Assembly: GCA_017857245.1 (NCBI GenBank)
Contig: JAFMDO010000010.1
Coordinates: forward strand, 1-36,421
Direction of reading: 5' to 3'
Source of the DNA: Pontimonas sp.
GTDB taxonomy: Bacteria > Actinomycetota > Actinomycetes > Actinomycetales > Microbacteriaceae
Length of the DNA: 36,421 nt
Position 1 is the first letter of the stretch. Every line of letters begins with the position of its first letter. Positions 28,464 through 36,421 of the stretch are shown here, in pieces. A model generated the notes under the pieces. That model did not search any database, had not been told where the DNA came from, and saw nothing but the letters and a program-made list of their open reading frames with translations. Made by a program: the position numbers and the translations under genes.

Positions 28464-29027
28464 ATGATGGAGAATTCACGGAACCACACGCCTTATTGGG
28501 TTCTCGCGGTGACGCGCGCAGGAGTACTTGTGATTCCGGGGCTCCTCATCACCTTCACCCCCGGACACACCGGAGCATTCGGATTGGTTGCCCTAGGGAT
28601 TACCGCCCTCGTGCTTGCCGCACTCGTGGGATGGCTTTCCTTCGGTTTGCCTCGAGGTGATCCAGGCCGTGGTTTCCACCTCTTTCAGGCGGCGGTGTCG
28701 CTTGGTATTGGCGTTGTTGCAGTTGCGCTCAATGGTGTTGGAATCGGCTTGTTGCTCTGGTGCGTGGTGGTGTGGGCGCTCCTCATGGGTGGGGCAGAAA
28801 TGTTTGCTGGCTTCCGCGCGCCTCGTCGGAACATTCTTCGCCGCGACTGGATCACCCAGGGACTCTTGACCGTGGGATTGGGATTGGTGGTGCTGACCCA
28901 GAGTGCAGACAGTGTCGCTGTGGTTGGTTTCCTAGGCGCCTGGGCTATCGTCATGGGTGTTTACCTCGCCATCGCTGCTATTACCCACAGAAGTATGGAT
29001 AACGCCATGAAAGGTGCATCTACATGA
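28464..29027 (+). CDS. DUF308/HdeD-like six-TM membrane protein
   Basis: A 187-residue, very hydrophobic protein with about six membrane segments arranged as three pairs, and short charged loops (LPRGDPGRGF, RAPRRNILRRD). The spacing and the G-rich helices resemble the HdeD/DUF308 family. Function is unknown. It follows dnaB by 41 bp with no clear Shine-Dalgarno, so it may be leaderless. Its stop overlaps the next start (ATGA). Either of two adjacent ATGs may be used. Confidence 0.7.
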   Translation: MMENSRNHTPYWVLAVTRAGVLVIPGLLITFTPGHTGAFGLVALGITALVLAALVGWLSFGLPRGDPGRGFHLFQAAVSLGIGVVAVALNGVGIGLLLWCVVVWALLMGGAEMFAGFRAPRRNILRRDWITQGLLTVGLGLVVLTQSADSVAVVGFLGAWAIVMGVYLAIAAITHRSMDNAMKGAST

Positions 29028-29266
29028 GCCAGTCACGATCTTTCAACGCGCTGCGGCCGATGGAATATGTCGCGCTCTCGGGGGTAGTCGCCCTCTTTGC
29101 GGGCGCGATTTTCCTCATGGTCACCAGGGACCCGCTGATCGCCTCGGTTGTTGTGGGCGGCGTTTTCGTCATCGTCATCATTGGCTTGGCCATGATGGTT
29201 CTCGCGATGAGCCCGAATAAGAAGCCCGAGGGCGAGTGGGATAAGCCAGATACCGGAAACGACTAG
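29024..29266 (+). CDS. Small two-TM membrane protein
   Basis: An 80-residue protein with two hydrophobic helices (about 15-34 and 40-63) and a polar C-terminal tail ending in GEWDKPDTGND. It overlaps the preceding membrane-protein gene by 4 bases and is surely cotranscribed with it. I do not recognise a family. It ends 2 bp from the convergent purB. Confidence 0.75.
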   Translation: MSQSRSFNALRPMEYVALSGVVALFAGAIFLMVTRDPLIASVVVGGVFVIVIIGLAMMVLAMSPNKKPEGEWDKPDTGND

Positions 29267-29268
29267 GA

Positions 29269-30651
29269 CTAGTCCAGATAATCCACGAGCTTCGACGCTA
29301 GACCCGTATATTTTTCCGTGGTCAGCGAAGCCAGGTGACTTTTCGCCTGATCAGAGATGTCCAATCCTTCGATAAATTCTCTGAGCATCTCTTGATTCAC
29401 TTTTCGCCCTCGAGTGAGCTCTTTCACCACGGCATAGGGGTCGCTAATGCTCGAATTTCCGCGAGCGATTTCTGCTCGAATCACCGTTTGGATAGCTTCG
29501 GCGAGTACTTCCTGGTTTGCTGCCAGATCTGCCCCGAGTGCCTCGGGATTCAGGTCTATCTCGTTGAGACCCTTCGCCAGGTTTGCGAGAGCCACAAGAG
29601 AGTGACCCAGCGCAACACCAATATTGCGCTGGGTGGTGGAGTCGGTGAGGTCCCTTTGTAGTCGAGACGTCACCAGGGTGGCAGAAAGCGAATCGAGCAA
29701 GGCACTGGATATCTCGAGGTTCGCTTCCGCATTTTCAAAACGGATCGGGTTGATTTTGTGAGGCATCGTGGAGGATCCGGTGGCCCCGGGTTCAGGGATC
29801 TGGGTGAGATAGCCGAGCGAAATATAGGTCCACACATCGGTGCAGAGGTTGTGGAGCACACGGTTCACGTGTGACACCGACTGAAACAGGCTCGACATCC
29901 CATCGTGGGATTCAATTTGGGTGGTCAGCGGGTTCCATTCCAAGCCCAAGCCTTCAACGAAGGATCTGCTGATGCTCTCCCAGTCCGCACCGGGCTCAGC
30001 GGAAAGGTGGGCGGAGAAGGTGCCCGTTGCGCCAGAGAACTTCGCTGGCAACATCACCGCATCAATCGGGCGTGACACCCGGTCAAGCCGATGGACGAAA
30101 ACAGCCAGCTCCTTGCCAAACGTTGTCGGCGTTGCCGGTTGCCCGTGGGTCCTGGAAAGGAGGGGTTCTTCCCGCCACAGAACCGCTAATTCCTTCAGAC
30201 GGTTTCTGACGATGGCTAGAGCCGGCGACCAGACATCTTTCAAGCCCGCCTGGGTCACCAGTGCGTAGGAAACGTTATTGATGTCCTCGCTGGTGCAGCC
30301 AAAATGAACGAGCTCAGCCAACGAATCGAGCCCGTTGGCGCGGAGGACATCCCGGACGAAGTATTCAACGGCTTTCACGTCGTGCTTGGTGGTCGCTTCG
30401 TAGGTGGCGATCGCGTCGATTTCAGCGGGGCCAAACTTTGTGGCCACTAAGCGCAGGTCGGCAATTTTTTCCGCAGCCAGAGGGCTGGTATTCGCAACTC
30501 CGGCGGCACAGAGGGTGATCAGCCATTCGATTTCCACCCGCACGCGAGCTCGGTTGAGCGCTGCTTCAGAGAAGTACTCGGCGAGGTCCTTGGTGGCGTC
30601 GCGATAGCGACCATCAAGGGGACTGAGGGGTTGGTGGCCCAAAGCTGACAT
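29269..30651 (-). CDS. purB: Adenylosuccinate lyase
   Basis: PurB cleaves SAICAR and adenylosuccinate in purine synthesis. The protein (460 residues from the ATG at 30651; a GTG two codons earlier is also possible, both behind AAGGAAAGG) starts SALGHQPLSPLDGRYRD, the PurB N-terminus. It carries the fumarase/aspartase signature around GATGSSTMPHKINPIRFENAE with the catalytic Ser loop, and TSEDINNVSYAL. Its length and layout match the E. coli-type long PurB. Confidence 0.96.
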   Translation of the reverse strand: MSALGHQPLSPLDGRYRDATKDLAEYFSEAALNRARVRVEIEWLITLCAAGVANTSPLAAEKIADLRLVATKFGPAEIDAIATYEATTKHDVKAVEYFVRDVLRANGLDSLAELVHFGCTSEDINNVSYALVTQAGLKDVWSPALAIVRNRLKELAVLWREEPLLSRTHGQPATPTTFGKELAVFVHRLDRVSRPIDAVMLPAKFSGATGTFSAHLSAEPGADWESISRSFVEGLGLEWNPLTTQIESHDGMSSLFQSVSHVNRVLHNLCTDVWTYISLGYLTQIPEPGATGSSTMPHKINPIRFENAEANLEISSALLDSLSATLVTSRLQRDLTDSTTQRNIGVALGHSLVALANLAKGLNEIDLNPEALGADLAANQEVLAEAIQTVIRAEIARGNSSISDPYAVVKELTRGRKVNQEMLREFIEGLDISDQAKSHLASLTTEKYTGLASKLVDYLD

Positions 30652-30804
30652 GGTCACCTTTCCTTCCGGGATGTTTCCCTTTCTCTATTCTCCCCTATCT
30701 CTGCTTGTCCACCAAGCATCGCTCCACACTCTTGCTTCCATCGCCGAGACCCATCGCTTCGAAACCCTCTCCCATAGGTCAAGATGCCCTCCGGAAGGGT
30801 GGCG

Positions 30805-31032
30805 ATGAGTGCAGTGGGAATCGAGCAAGCTCTCGTCGAGGCCCGGGCGCTTCGGGGGCTAGCCGCAGGCATAAACCTTCACTCCACCGGGTCCGCCTGG
30901 CGCTCTCCCGCCCGAGATCGGTGTGATGCGAGGCTGGACGACCTGGAACGCCAGGCTCAGGTCATCGCGCGAAAGCTCGAGCTCTGGGCCGAGAATGAGG
31001 GCGCGGCATCGCTTCGGGCCGAACACTTGTGA
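30805..31032 (+). CDS. Small helical protein, WXG100-like
   Basis: A 75-residue protein (ATG at 30805 with GGAAGGG upstream; an in-frame ATG seven codons earlier has no ribosome site). Two predicted helices flank a W-R-S turn (GSAWRSPARDRCDARLDDL), recalling the helix-WxG-helix hairpin of WXG100/ESX-type proteins, but the Gly is Ser and no Y-x-x-x-D/E secretion tail is present. It overlaps the hydrolase start by 4 bases (GTGA). The similarity is weak and no type VII secretion gene is in the window. Confidence 0.6.
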   Translation: MSAVGIEQALVEARALRGLAAGINLHSTGSAWRSPARDRCDARLDDLERQAQVIARKLELWAENEGAASLRAEHL

Positions 31033-32156
31033 GCAATGAACTCTGGGTGAGTCCACCAGGAGCTGTCTGGGTGTCCGAAGACCATGTGCTCGCCTTGGCT
31101 GCCTATCTCGGAGAGTGCGGACAGAGACTGGCCGCCACTCGAGAGTCTTTGGCGGGCATTCAGGTCGCCTCGCGAGACCCTTTCACAGAGGCCCTCAGCC
31201 ATCTCCCCGCCCAGTCTTTGGCGCCGCTGGTGTTGGGGGTGGAGAAGCTGGCGAATGAGGCACGCAGCCTGGGGGACTCGCTGAGCCACTATGCCCACAA
31301 CAGCGCCGAACAGGAAAGGGCGCGGGTAAGAGCGTGGGAGGTGCCACGCGATCGGGTGCTGGCTCTCCTTGCGGTGACACTCGCGAGGGTGGACCCTGTT
31401 GCACCTTTCGACCAGTGGGGCGTGAGTGAAGCCGCTCAGGCGGTGGTGGGGACTCCTGGCCCCCATCTCGTTGAGGTGACCGCCGCGGCAGACGGTGAGG
31501 GCGGTCCGCTCCCGAGGGCGACAGACATCGCTGGACGGGTCGGTCGAATACCTGCCGGAGAAACCCCGATTCGAATCGAGCGCTATGTCACTGCTTCGGG
31601 AGAGACGGAGATTGATGTCTACCTCGCGCGGACCCAAGAATGGGGCGTGGGGACCACGGTCGAACCCTTCGACATGGAAAGTAATCTCGCGCTGGTGGCG
31701 GGTGTATCCGCAGCCTCGATGGTGGCGGCAGAGGCAGCTATGAGGAAGGCCGGGGTGAAGCCCGGCGACCGAGTGAGCTTTGTTGGACACTCCCAGGGAG
31801 GATTGCTCGCTGCTCGACTGGCTGAATCCGGGCGCTATGCCACCTCGAGCTTGCTGACTGTGGGGGCTCCCTTGGGGACGTTCGCGCCGAGCGGGAACTA
31901 CCCGGCGCTTGCCATCTCACACCGTGATGATCTTGTCCCGGAATTGGGCGGCGCCTCGAAACCCACGGGGATAACCCACGTGGAAACCCACAGTGATGCG
32001 AATGCTTTTGATCTTGCAGGTGCGCATGCGAGAGAGGCGTATTTCGATACGGCAGCGCGACTAGATGCCTCGCCCGCTAGAGAAAATTTTCCCCGCTGGG
32101 AGAGCGCCGGCGAAGGGAACTCTCAGGTTTTTTCAGCGAAACGGGTGATGAATTAG
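31029..32156 (+). CDS. Alpha/beta-hydrolase with helical N-terminal domain
   Basis: A 375-residue protein. Residues about 15-120 look all-helical and rich in Ala/Leu/Arg. The C-terminal half is an alpha/beta-hydrolase: nucleophile elbow FVGHSQGG (Ser255), probable acid in SHRDDLVP (Asp300 or 301), and catalytic His in GAHAREAYFDTA (His333). It resembles lipase/esterase-like actinobacterial proteins in which such a domain follows a WXG-like helical region. No signal peptide is visible, so export, if any, would need another route. GTG start, coupled to the preceding small gene. The 3' end overlaps the convergent holin-like gene by 4 bp. Substrate unknown. Confidence 0.8.
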   Translation: MSNELWVSPPGAVWVSEDHVLALAAYLGECGQRLAATRESLAGIQVASRDPFTEALSHLPAQSLAPLVLGVEKLANEARSLGDSLSHYAHNSAEQERARVRAWEVPRDRVLALLAVTLARVDPVAPFDQWGVSEAAQAVVGTPGPHLVEVTAAADGEGGPLPRATDIAGRVGRIPAGETPIRIERYVTASGETEIDVYLARTQEWGVGTTVEPFDMESNLALVAGVSAASMVAAEAAMRKAGVKPGDRVSFVGHSQGGLLAARLAESGRYATSSLLTVGAPLGTFAPSGNYPALAISHRDDLVPELGGASKPTGITHVETHSDANAFDLAGAHAREAYFDTAARLDASPARENFPRWESAGEGNSQVFSAKRVMN

Positions 32157-32572
32157 CGCCGTTTTTTGACCAGAGGCCGCAGCACCATGCCGATAATCCA
32201 GCTCGAGAGGCTGAGGACCAAAGCACCAATTATTCCCCAATAGAAATCTTCCACGAGGAGACCGAAGCCCAGGGCTTCGGAGACCAAGTTGACCAAGAGA
32301 AGAAGGACCCCGTTGACGATGAGAGAAACCAAACCGAGGGTGAGGATATATATCGGGAATGCCACAATTCGAATGGCATTGCCCACAATTCCATTGATGA
32401 GACCGAAGATGAAGGCGAAGAGCACATAGCTCAAAACCAAGGGGAGACTGGGCCCACCGGCAAAGAGCTCGGCTCCTTCCCCATACGCCTTCATGGTCAG
32501 ACCCGGAACCACCCAGACGGCGACGGCCAAAGCCGCAGAGTTGACAAACAAGCGCATAAAGAAGCGAAACAT
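32153..32572 (-). CDS. Holin-like 4-TM membrane protein (PF04020 family)
   Basis: A 139-residue protein with four membrane segments, beginning RLFVNSAALAVAVWVVPG and containing FAFIFGLINGIVGNAIRI and LTLGLVSLIVNGVLLLLVNLV, the pattern of the mycobacterial 4-TMS phage-holin superfamily IV (YvlD-like). Despite the name most members are chromosomal with unknown envelope roles; no phage genes are nearby. The tail is basic (KKRR). Confidence 0.88.
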   Translation of the reverse strand: MFRFFMRLFVNSAALAVAVWVVPGLTMKAYGEGAELFAGGPSLPLVLSYVLFAFIFGLINGIVGNAIRIVAFPIYILTLGLVSLIVNGVLLLLVNLVSEALGFGLLVEDFYWGIIGALVLSLSSWIIGMVLRPLVKKRR

Positions 32573-32685
32573 TCTCTAACTATGCCCCGCCGCGGAACTT
32601 TTTACCACCGGCTTGTTCGCCGGCCACGATGCACGCCGGTTGTACTTGTCCGGTTTGGTTGGTGTGGGCGGGAAAGCGCCGCCGC

Positions 32686-32691
32686 TAGATT
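32686..32691 (+). promoter_or_regulatory. -10 element of the 2-oxoacid dehydrogenase operon (leaderless)
   Basis: TAGATT ends 6 bases before the E1-alpha ATG at 32698, and no ribosome-binding site is present, so the start codon is probably the transcript 5' end. The -35 region is weak. Confidence 0.5.
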
Positions 32692-32697
32692 AGATGC

Positions 32698-33813
32698 ATG
32701 CCATACACGGATGCGACTCTGCGGCTGTTGGGTCAAGACGGTGTCCTGGTCCAGGACGATCGCGTAGAAAAGTACCACCACGCTATTGCGCACCTGGATG
32801 AAGCGGATTTTCGTGAGTTCTATCGCGTGATGAACGTGGTGCGCCGCTTTGACATCGAAGCCGGTAACCTCCAGCGCCAGGGACACATGGCTCTGTGGGT
32901 GCCCAGTATCGGGCAAGAGGCCGCTCAAGTCGGCTCTGGTTTTGCCAGCAGAGCGCAAGACCACATTTTCCCGGCGTATCGAGAACACTCCGTGGCCTAC
33001 ATCAAAGGCTTAGATCTCGTTGACATTATTCGAATGCTGCGCGGTGTCACCAACGGCGGGTGGGATCCCAAGAAGACCAATAATTTCCACTTGTACACCC
33101 TCGTCTTAGCAACTCAAACGTTGCATGCGACGGGATACGCCATGGGCATTGGATATGACGGTGCATGCTCGACCGGCGACCTGGAGAAGGACGAAGCTGT
33201 TCTGGTCTACTTCGGCGACGGTTCAACAAGCGAGGGCGACACGAACGAGGCGCTCATTTTTGCGCAGAGTTATCAAACCCCCCAAGTCTTTTTCTTGCAG
33301 AACAACCACTGGGCAATTTCCGTCCCGGTGCGAGTTCAGTCCAGGACGCCCCTGTTTGAAAGAGCGGCAGGCTTTGGGCTGCCCAGTATTCAGATTGACG
33401 GCAACGACGTACTGATGAGTTACGCCTCGACCAGGCTTGCTTTGGATGCTGCCCGGTCGGGTCAGGGCCCACACTTCATCGAAGCCTTGACATACCGAAT
33501 TGGTGCTCACACCACCAGTGACGACCCCACCAAGTATCGCGATGAAGACGAGTTGAAGTTCTGGCAAGCACACGACCCCATCGATCGCTTCACGACGTTC
33601 CTGGAGGGACGCGGCGTGGAGAGTTCCTTCTTCGCCGCGGTGACCGAAGAAGCCGAGGACTACGCAGCGGATGTCCGGAAGCGGACTCTCGCGATTGAAG
33701 ACCCACCCGTGGAAGAAATCTTCCAGCACGTCTATAGCGAAAACCATCCGGTGATGGCTGAAGAGCTCGCGTGGCTCAAGACCTACAACGCGTCGTTTGA
33801 GGCGGGTGCGTGA
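32698..33813 (+). CDS. bkdA: 2-oxoacid dehydrogenase E1 component, alpha subunit (branched-chain or pyruvate type)
   Basis: The E1-alpha subunit of a thiamine-diphosphate dehydrogenase complex, 371 residues. The ThDP/Mg motif is GDGSTSEGDTNEALIFAQ (from 173) ending in NN at 202-203. FPAYREHSVAYIKG and the phosphorylation-loop-like RIGAHTTSDDPTKYR match the branched-chain type (BkdA/PdhA, Rv2497c-like). In actinobacteria with AceE-type pyruvate dehydrogenase this three-gene operon usually handles branched-chain 2-oxo acids; here that is inference, as aceE is outside view. The next gene overlaps by 4 bases. Confidence 0.9.
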   Translation: MPYTDATLRLLGQDGVLVQDDRVEKYHHAIAHLDEADFREFYRVMNVVRRFDIEAGNLQRQGHMALWVPSIGQEAAQVGSGFASRAQDHIFPAYREHSVAYIKGLDLVDIIRMLRGVTNGGWDPKKTNNFHLYTLVLATQTLHATGYAMGIGYDGACSTGDLEKDEAVLVYFGDGSTSEGDTNEALIFAQSYQTPQVFFLQNNHWAISVPVRVQSRTPLFERAAGFGLPSIQIDGNDVLMSYASTRLALDAARSGQGPHFIEALTYRIGAHTTSDDPTKYRDEDELKFWQAHDPIDRFTTFLEGRGVESSFFAAVTEEAEDYAADVRKRTLAIEDPPVEEIFQHVYSENHPVMAEELAWLKTYNASFEAGA

Positions 33814-34787
33814 TGGACGAGCTTCCGATGGCAAAAGCCATTAACGAGGGTTTGCGGGCCGCCATGGTCGAAAACAACAAAGTAATGATCATGGGCGAGG
33901 ACATCGCCCAGCTGGGCGGGGTCTTCCGGGTGACCGAGGGGCTTCAGGAGCAATTTGGACCCAATCGCGTGGTCGATACCCCCTTGGCCGAGTCAGGAAT
34001 TGTCGGCACCGCTATCGGGCTTGCCATGCGGGGATATCGCCCCATCTGTGAGATTCAGTTTGATGGCTTTATTTATCCGGCACTCGATCAGATCATCAGC
34101 CAATTGGCGAAACTGACGGCCAGGCACGCCGGAACCCAATCTTTTCCCGTGGTGATCCGGATTCCCTACGGCGGTCACATTGGTGCAATTGAGCACCACC
34201 AGGAAAGCCCCGAGGCGTACTTTGCCCACACCCCGGGACTCCGGGTCATTTCGCCGGCAACTCCCCATGATGCCTATTGGATGATTCGAGAAGCCATTGC
34301 GTGTGACGACCCAGTTATCTATCTCGAACCCAAGAGCCGGTATTGGTACAAAGGCCCCGTCGATGATGCATCACCCGGGGCCGACACTTACCATGCCCGG
34401 GTTGCCCGGGAAGGGTCAGATGTGACACTGGTCGGTCACGGTGCGATGGTCAGCATGTTGCACCAGGCCGCCGAAGTCGCCCAGGGTGAAGGCGTCAGCG
34501 CAGAAGTCATCGACCTTCGGTCGCTTTCCCCCATCGACTACGCCACGATCGAGACATCGGTGGCAAAAACTAAGCATTTGGTCGTCGCCCAGGAAGCACC
34601 CGGCAATGTCAGCGTCGGTAGTGAAATAGCAGCGACCATGACAGAAAAAGCTTTTTATGTAATGGAGGCCCCGGTGTTGCGGGTGAGCGCCTTTAACACC
34701 CCGTTCCCCCCCGCCCGCTTGGAGAGCCAGTATTTACCCGACGTGGACCGAATCTTGGACGCAGTAGATAGAAGCCTGGCCTACTAA
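33810..34787 (+). CDS. bkdB: 2-oxoacid dehydrogenase E1 component, beta subunit
   Basis: A 325-residue transketolase-like beta subunit that forms the E1 heterotetramer with the preceding alpha chain. Visible are MGEDIAQLGGVFRVTEGLQ, DTPLAESGIVGTAIGLAMRG with the ThDP-activating Glu, and the HSPEAYFAHTPGL-type loop (here HHQESPEAYFAHTPGLRVI). The GTG at 33810 overlaps the alpha stop; an ATG one codon later is equally possible. Ends with FNTPFPPARLE, conserved in the family. Confidence 0.93.
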   Translation: MMDELPMAKAINEGLRAAMVENNKVMIMGEDIAQLGGVFRVTEGLQEQFGPNRVVDTPLAESGIVGTAIGLAMRGYRPICEIQFDGFIYPALDQIISQLAKLTARHAGTQSFPVVIRIPYGGHIGAIEHHQESPEAYFAHTPGLRVISPATPHDAYWMIREAIACDDPVIYLEPKSRYWYKGPVDDASPGADTYHARVAREGSDVTLVGHGAMVSMLHQAAEVAQGEGVSAEVIDLRSLSPIDYATIETSVAKTKHLVVAQEAPGNVSVGSEIAATMTEKAFYVMEAPVLRVSAFNTPFPPARLESQYLPDVDRILDAVDRSLAY

Positions 34788-34810
34788 TGGCGAAGGCATA
34801 AGGAGCTAAA

Positions 34811-36124
34811 GTGGCGCAATTTACGTTCCCCCTGCCCGATGTGGGCGAAGGTTTAACCGAGGCAGAAATTGTTCAGTGGCGGGTGAAGCCAGGCGACCAT
34901 GTTGCAGTGAACCAGATTGTTTGCGAAATCGAGACGGCAAAGTCTCTTGTCGAACTACCTTCTCCCTTTGTTGGTGTCGTTCATGAACTGCTTGCCCAAG
35001 AAGGCGACACGGTTCAGGTGGGCTCGCCGATCATTTCGGTGACCGGCGAGGGTGATGAGCCGGAACCCGACACGGGAGCAACTCAAGCGGTGGCGGATGT
35101 CGCGGGCAGTGTGAGCCAAGAAGAAACACCTCCGGTAAAAAACCTCGTCGGGTATGGAGCGGGAGCGACGGATGTTGCTTCACGCCGCCGCCGAACGCAG
35201 GCATCGACGGCACCGCAGACCGTGGCCGAGGGGAGCCTGGTTACTCCTGGTGCAGGCGATGGAGGGTCAGTCCTCGCGAAGCCGCCCATCCGGAAGCTCG
35301 CTAAGGATCTCGGGGTCGAGCTCGCTGGAGTAACGCCTACGGGCCCCTCCGGCGAGGTCCTGAGAGAAGATGTTATTCGGGAAGCGGGACAGGCCACAGT
35401 CTTTAAGAATCTGGAAACACCCGCCTGGCCGGAAAATCGTGAGGACCGAATTCCCGTCAAGGGCGTTCGCAAAGCAATCGCTCAAGCCATGGTGAAGTCC
35501 ATGTTCACCGCGCCCCACGTGTCTGTTTTTGTGGATGTCGACGCCACCAGAACAATGGATTTCGTGAAACGCCTCAAATCCTCACCTGACTTCGCGGGCG
35601 TCAAAGTCTCGCCACTCCTTGTGATGGTGAAGGCCATGATTTGGGCTGTTCAAAGAAACCCAACCGTGAATTCGACCTGGACCGATGAGGAAATCATCGT
35701 GCACCACTATGTAAACCTTGGGGTCGCCGCTGCGACACCACGGGGTTTGATTGTGCCAAACGTCAAGGACGCTCAGAACCTGAGCCTTAAAAATCTAGCT
35801 TTGGCCCTGGAGCAACTGACAAACACAGCGCGCGAAGGCAGGACAACCCCGGAAGACATGAGTAACGGGACGATCACCATCACCAACCTGGGTTCGTTTG
35901 GTGTCGACACGGGGACTCCGATTTTGAACCCGGGCGAGGTCAGCATTGTGGCGCTGGGAACAATCAAGCCCAAGCCATGGATCGTCGAGGGCGAGGTTCG
36001 CTCTCGTATGGTGACAACCGTGGCAGCAAGTTTTGACCACCGAGTGGTGGATGGAGATGTAGCCAGTCGTTTTGTGGCCGATCTGGCCAGTGTCATGGAG
36101 GAGCCAGCACTTCTGCTTGATTGA
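34811..36124 (+). CDS. bkdC: Dihydrolipoamide acyltransferase (E2) of the 2-oxoacid dehydrogenase complex
   Basis: A 437-residue E2 core protein: one lipoyl domain (about 1-78) with the lipoylated Lys44 in ETAKSLVE, an Ala/Pro/Thr-rich linker, a peripheral subunit-binding domain (about 155-195; [20 protein letters not shown]), a second linker, and the catalytic acyltransferase domain ending in [15 protein letters not shown] with the active-site His and Asp. GTG start behind AAGGAG, 23 bases after E1-beta. No E3 (lpd) gene follows; E3 must be encoded elsewhere. Confidence 0.94.
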   Translation: MAQFTFPLPDVGEGLTEAEIVQWRVKPGDHVAVNQIVCEIETAKSLVELPSPFVGVVHELLAQEGDTVQVGSPIISVTGEGDEPEPDTGATQAVADVAGSVSQEETPPVKNLVGYGAGATDVASRRRRTQASTAPQTVAEGSLVTPGAGDGGSVLAKPPIRKLAKDLGVELAGVTPTGPSGEVLREDVIREAGQATVFKNLETPAWPENREDRIPVKGVRKAIAQAMVKSMFTAPHVSVFVDVDATRTMDFVKRLKSSPDFAGVKVSPLLVMVKAMIWAVQRNPTVNSTWTDEEIIVHHYVNLGVAAATPRGLIVPNVKDAQNLSLKNLALALEQLTNTAREGRTTPEDMSNGTITITNLGSFGVDTGTPILNPGEVSIVALGTIKPKPWIVEGEVRSRMVTTVAASFDHRVVDGDVASRFVADLASVMEEPALLLD

Positions 36125-36126
36125 TG

Positions 36127-36155
36127 TTGACAATCATTATCATTAAGGCTAGCCT
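36127..36155 (+). promoter_or_regulatory. Promoter of the metal-transporter gene, leaderless
   Basis: TTGACA (36127-36132), 17-bp spacer, TAGCCT (36150-36155). Transcription would begin at or very near the A of the ATG at 36162. There is no ribosome-binding site. Confidence 0.7.
36128..36142. promoter_or_regulatory. Zur/Fur-type operator
   Basis: TGACAAT-C-ATTATCA is a 7-1-7 inverted repeat with one mismatch, matching the Zur/Fur-family box (TGATAAT-N-ATTATCA). It overlaps the -35 element, so metal-bound repressor would block RNA polymerase. Zinc (Zur) is favoured by the adjacent gene family; manganese or iron control is not excluded. Confidence 0.78.
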
Positions 36156-36161
36156 TGCGAA

Positions 36162-36421
36162 ATGCAAAAACTAGCCGCTGTCTCCGCCCTTTCTCTCGCC
36201 ACAGCTCTCGTCCTATCGGGATGCGTTGATTTGAGCGGCGAGACTGATCTAGCCGCTCCACCTGCGGAGTCGCCGTCACCCGCTTTATCCATTGTGGTGA
36301 GCACAACGGTTCTGGGCGGTGTTGTCAGCGACATCGCTCGGTGCGCGGAGGGCGACGATCAAGCTGTCACCGTCGTGATGCCAGCAGGGGTCGACCCTCA
36401 CGATTTCCAACCTTCTTCCGC
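36162..36421 (+). CDS. znuA: Zinc/manganese ABC transporter substrate-binding lipoprotein (partial, N-terminus)
   Basis: The first 86 codons of a cluster A-I metal-binding protein. A lipoprotein signal ends in L18-S19-G20-C21; a Ser/Pro/Glu linker follows, then IVVSTTVLGGVVSDIA and VVMPAGVDPHDFQPSS, where His80 is the first metal ligand of the family motif. Membrane-anchored, it would deliver Zn or Mn to an ABC importer encoded just beyond the window. The Zur-type operator in front suggests zinc. The gene is cut by the right window edge. Confidence 0.9.
   Translation, partial: MQKLAAVSALSLATALVLSGCVDLSGETDLAAPPAESPSPALSIVVSTTVLGGVVSDIARCAEGDDQAVTVVMPAGVDPHDFQPSS

Noticed and set aside
30957-31790. 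Minus-strand open frame of 277 codons opposite the hydrolase gene
   Set aside because: The plus strand encodes a coherent hydrolase with a catalytic triad; the minus product is compositionally odd and has no recognisable motif.
32153-32572. Prophage remnant suggested by the holin-like gene
   Set aside because: This holin-named family is mostly chromosomal and no other phage gene is in the window.

Overview
The window is the replication-origin region of a compact actinobacterial chromosome, most likely a small-genome member of the Microbacteriaceae. That placement is an inference from gene order, the actinobacterium-specific DUF3566 gene after gyrA, the DUF6049-murJ pair, intermediate-to-high GC and very tight packing; I could not run a phylogeny.

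Layout. Left of the origin, everything from dnaA down to the tRNAs is on the minus strand: dnaA, dnaN, recF, dciA, gyrB, gyrA, DUF3566, tRNA-Ile(GAT), tRNA-Ala(TGC). Beyond the 3' end of tRNA-Ala lies a partial lipoprotein gene that looks like an uncharacterised zinc metallopeptidase. Right of the origin, on the plus strand, come rpmH, rnpA, yidD, yidC, jag/khpB, rsmG, parA and parB. A minus-strand block follows: DUF6049 gene, murJ, trxB, trxA, a PLP aminotransferase and a D-Ala-D-Ala ligase-like gene. Then, on the plus strand: pcnA, rpsF-ssb-rpsR-rplI, dnaB and two small membrane-protein genes. The right end has purB (minus), a small helical protein plus serine hydrolase pair, a 4-TM holin-like protein (minus), a 2-oxoacid dehydrogenase E1alpha/E1beta/E2 operon, and the start of a zinc/manganese ABC transporter binding protein behind a Zur-type operator.

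Replication and segregation signals are dense. Perfect and near-perfect DnaA boxes lie between dnaN and dnaA (likely oriC) and upstream of dnaA. Three parS palindromes (two perfect, one with a single mismatch) sit in dciA, at the rsmG start codon and just before parA. A second cluster of four DnaA-box-like sequences beside an AT-rich stretch precedes dnaB.

Most of the window is conserved core genome. The items most worth a second look are the truncated lipoprotein with an HExxH...E arrangement next to the tRNA-Ala 3' end, the DnaA-box cluster before dnaB, the probable S6:S18 autoregulatory leader before rpsF, the helical-protein/hydrolase cassette, the Zur-controlled leaderless promoter at the right edge, and the divergent Ddl-like gene in the parB-trxA interval. 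I found no CRISPR array, insertion sequence, prophage or toxin-antitoxin module.
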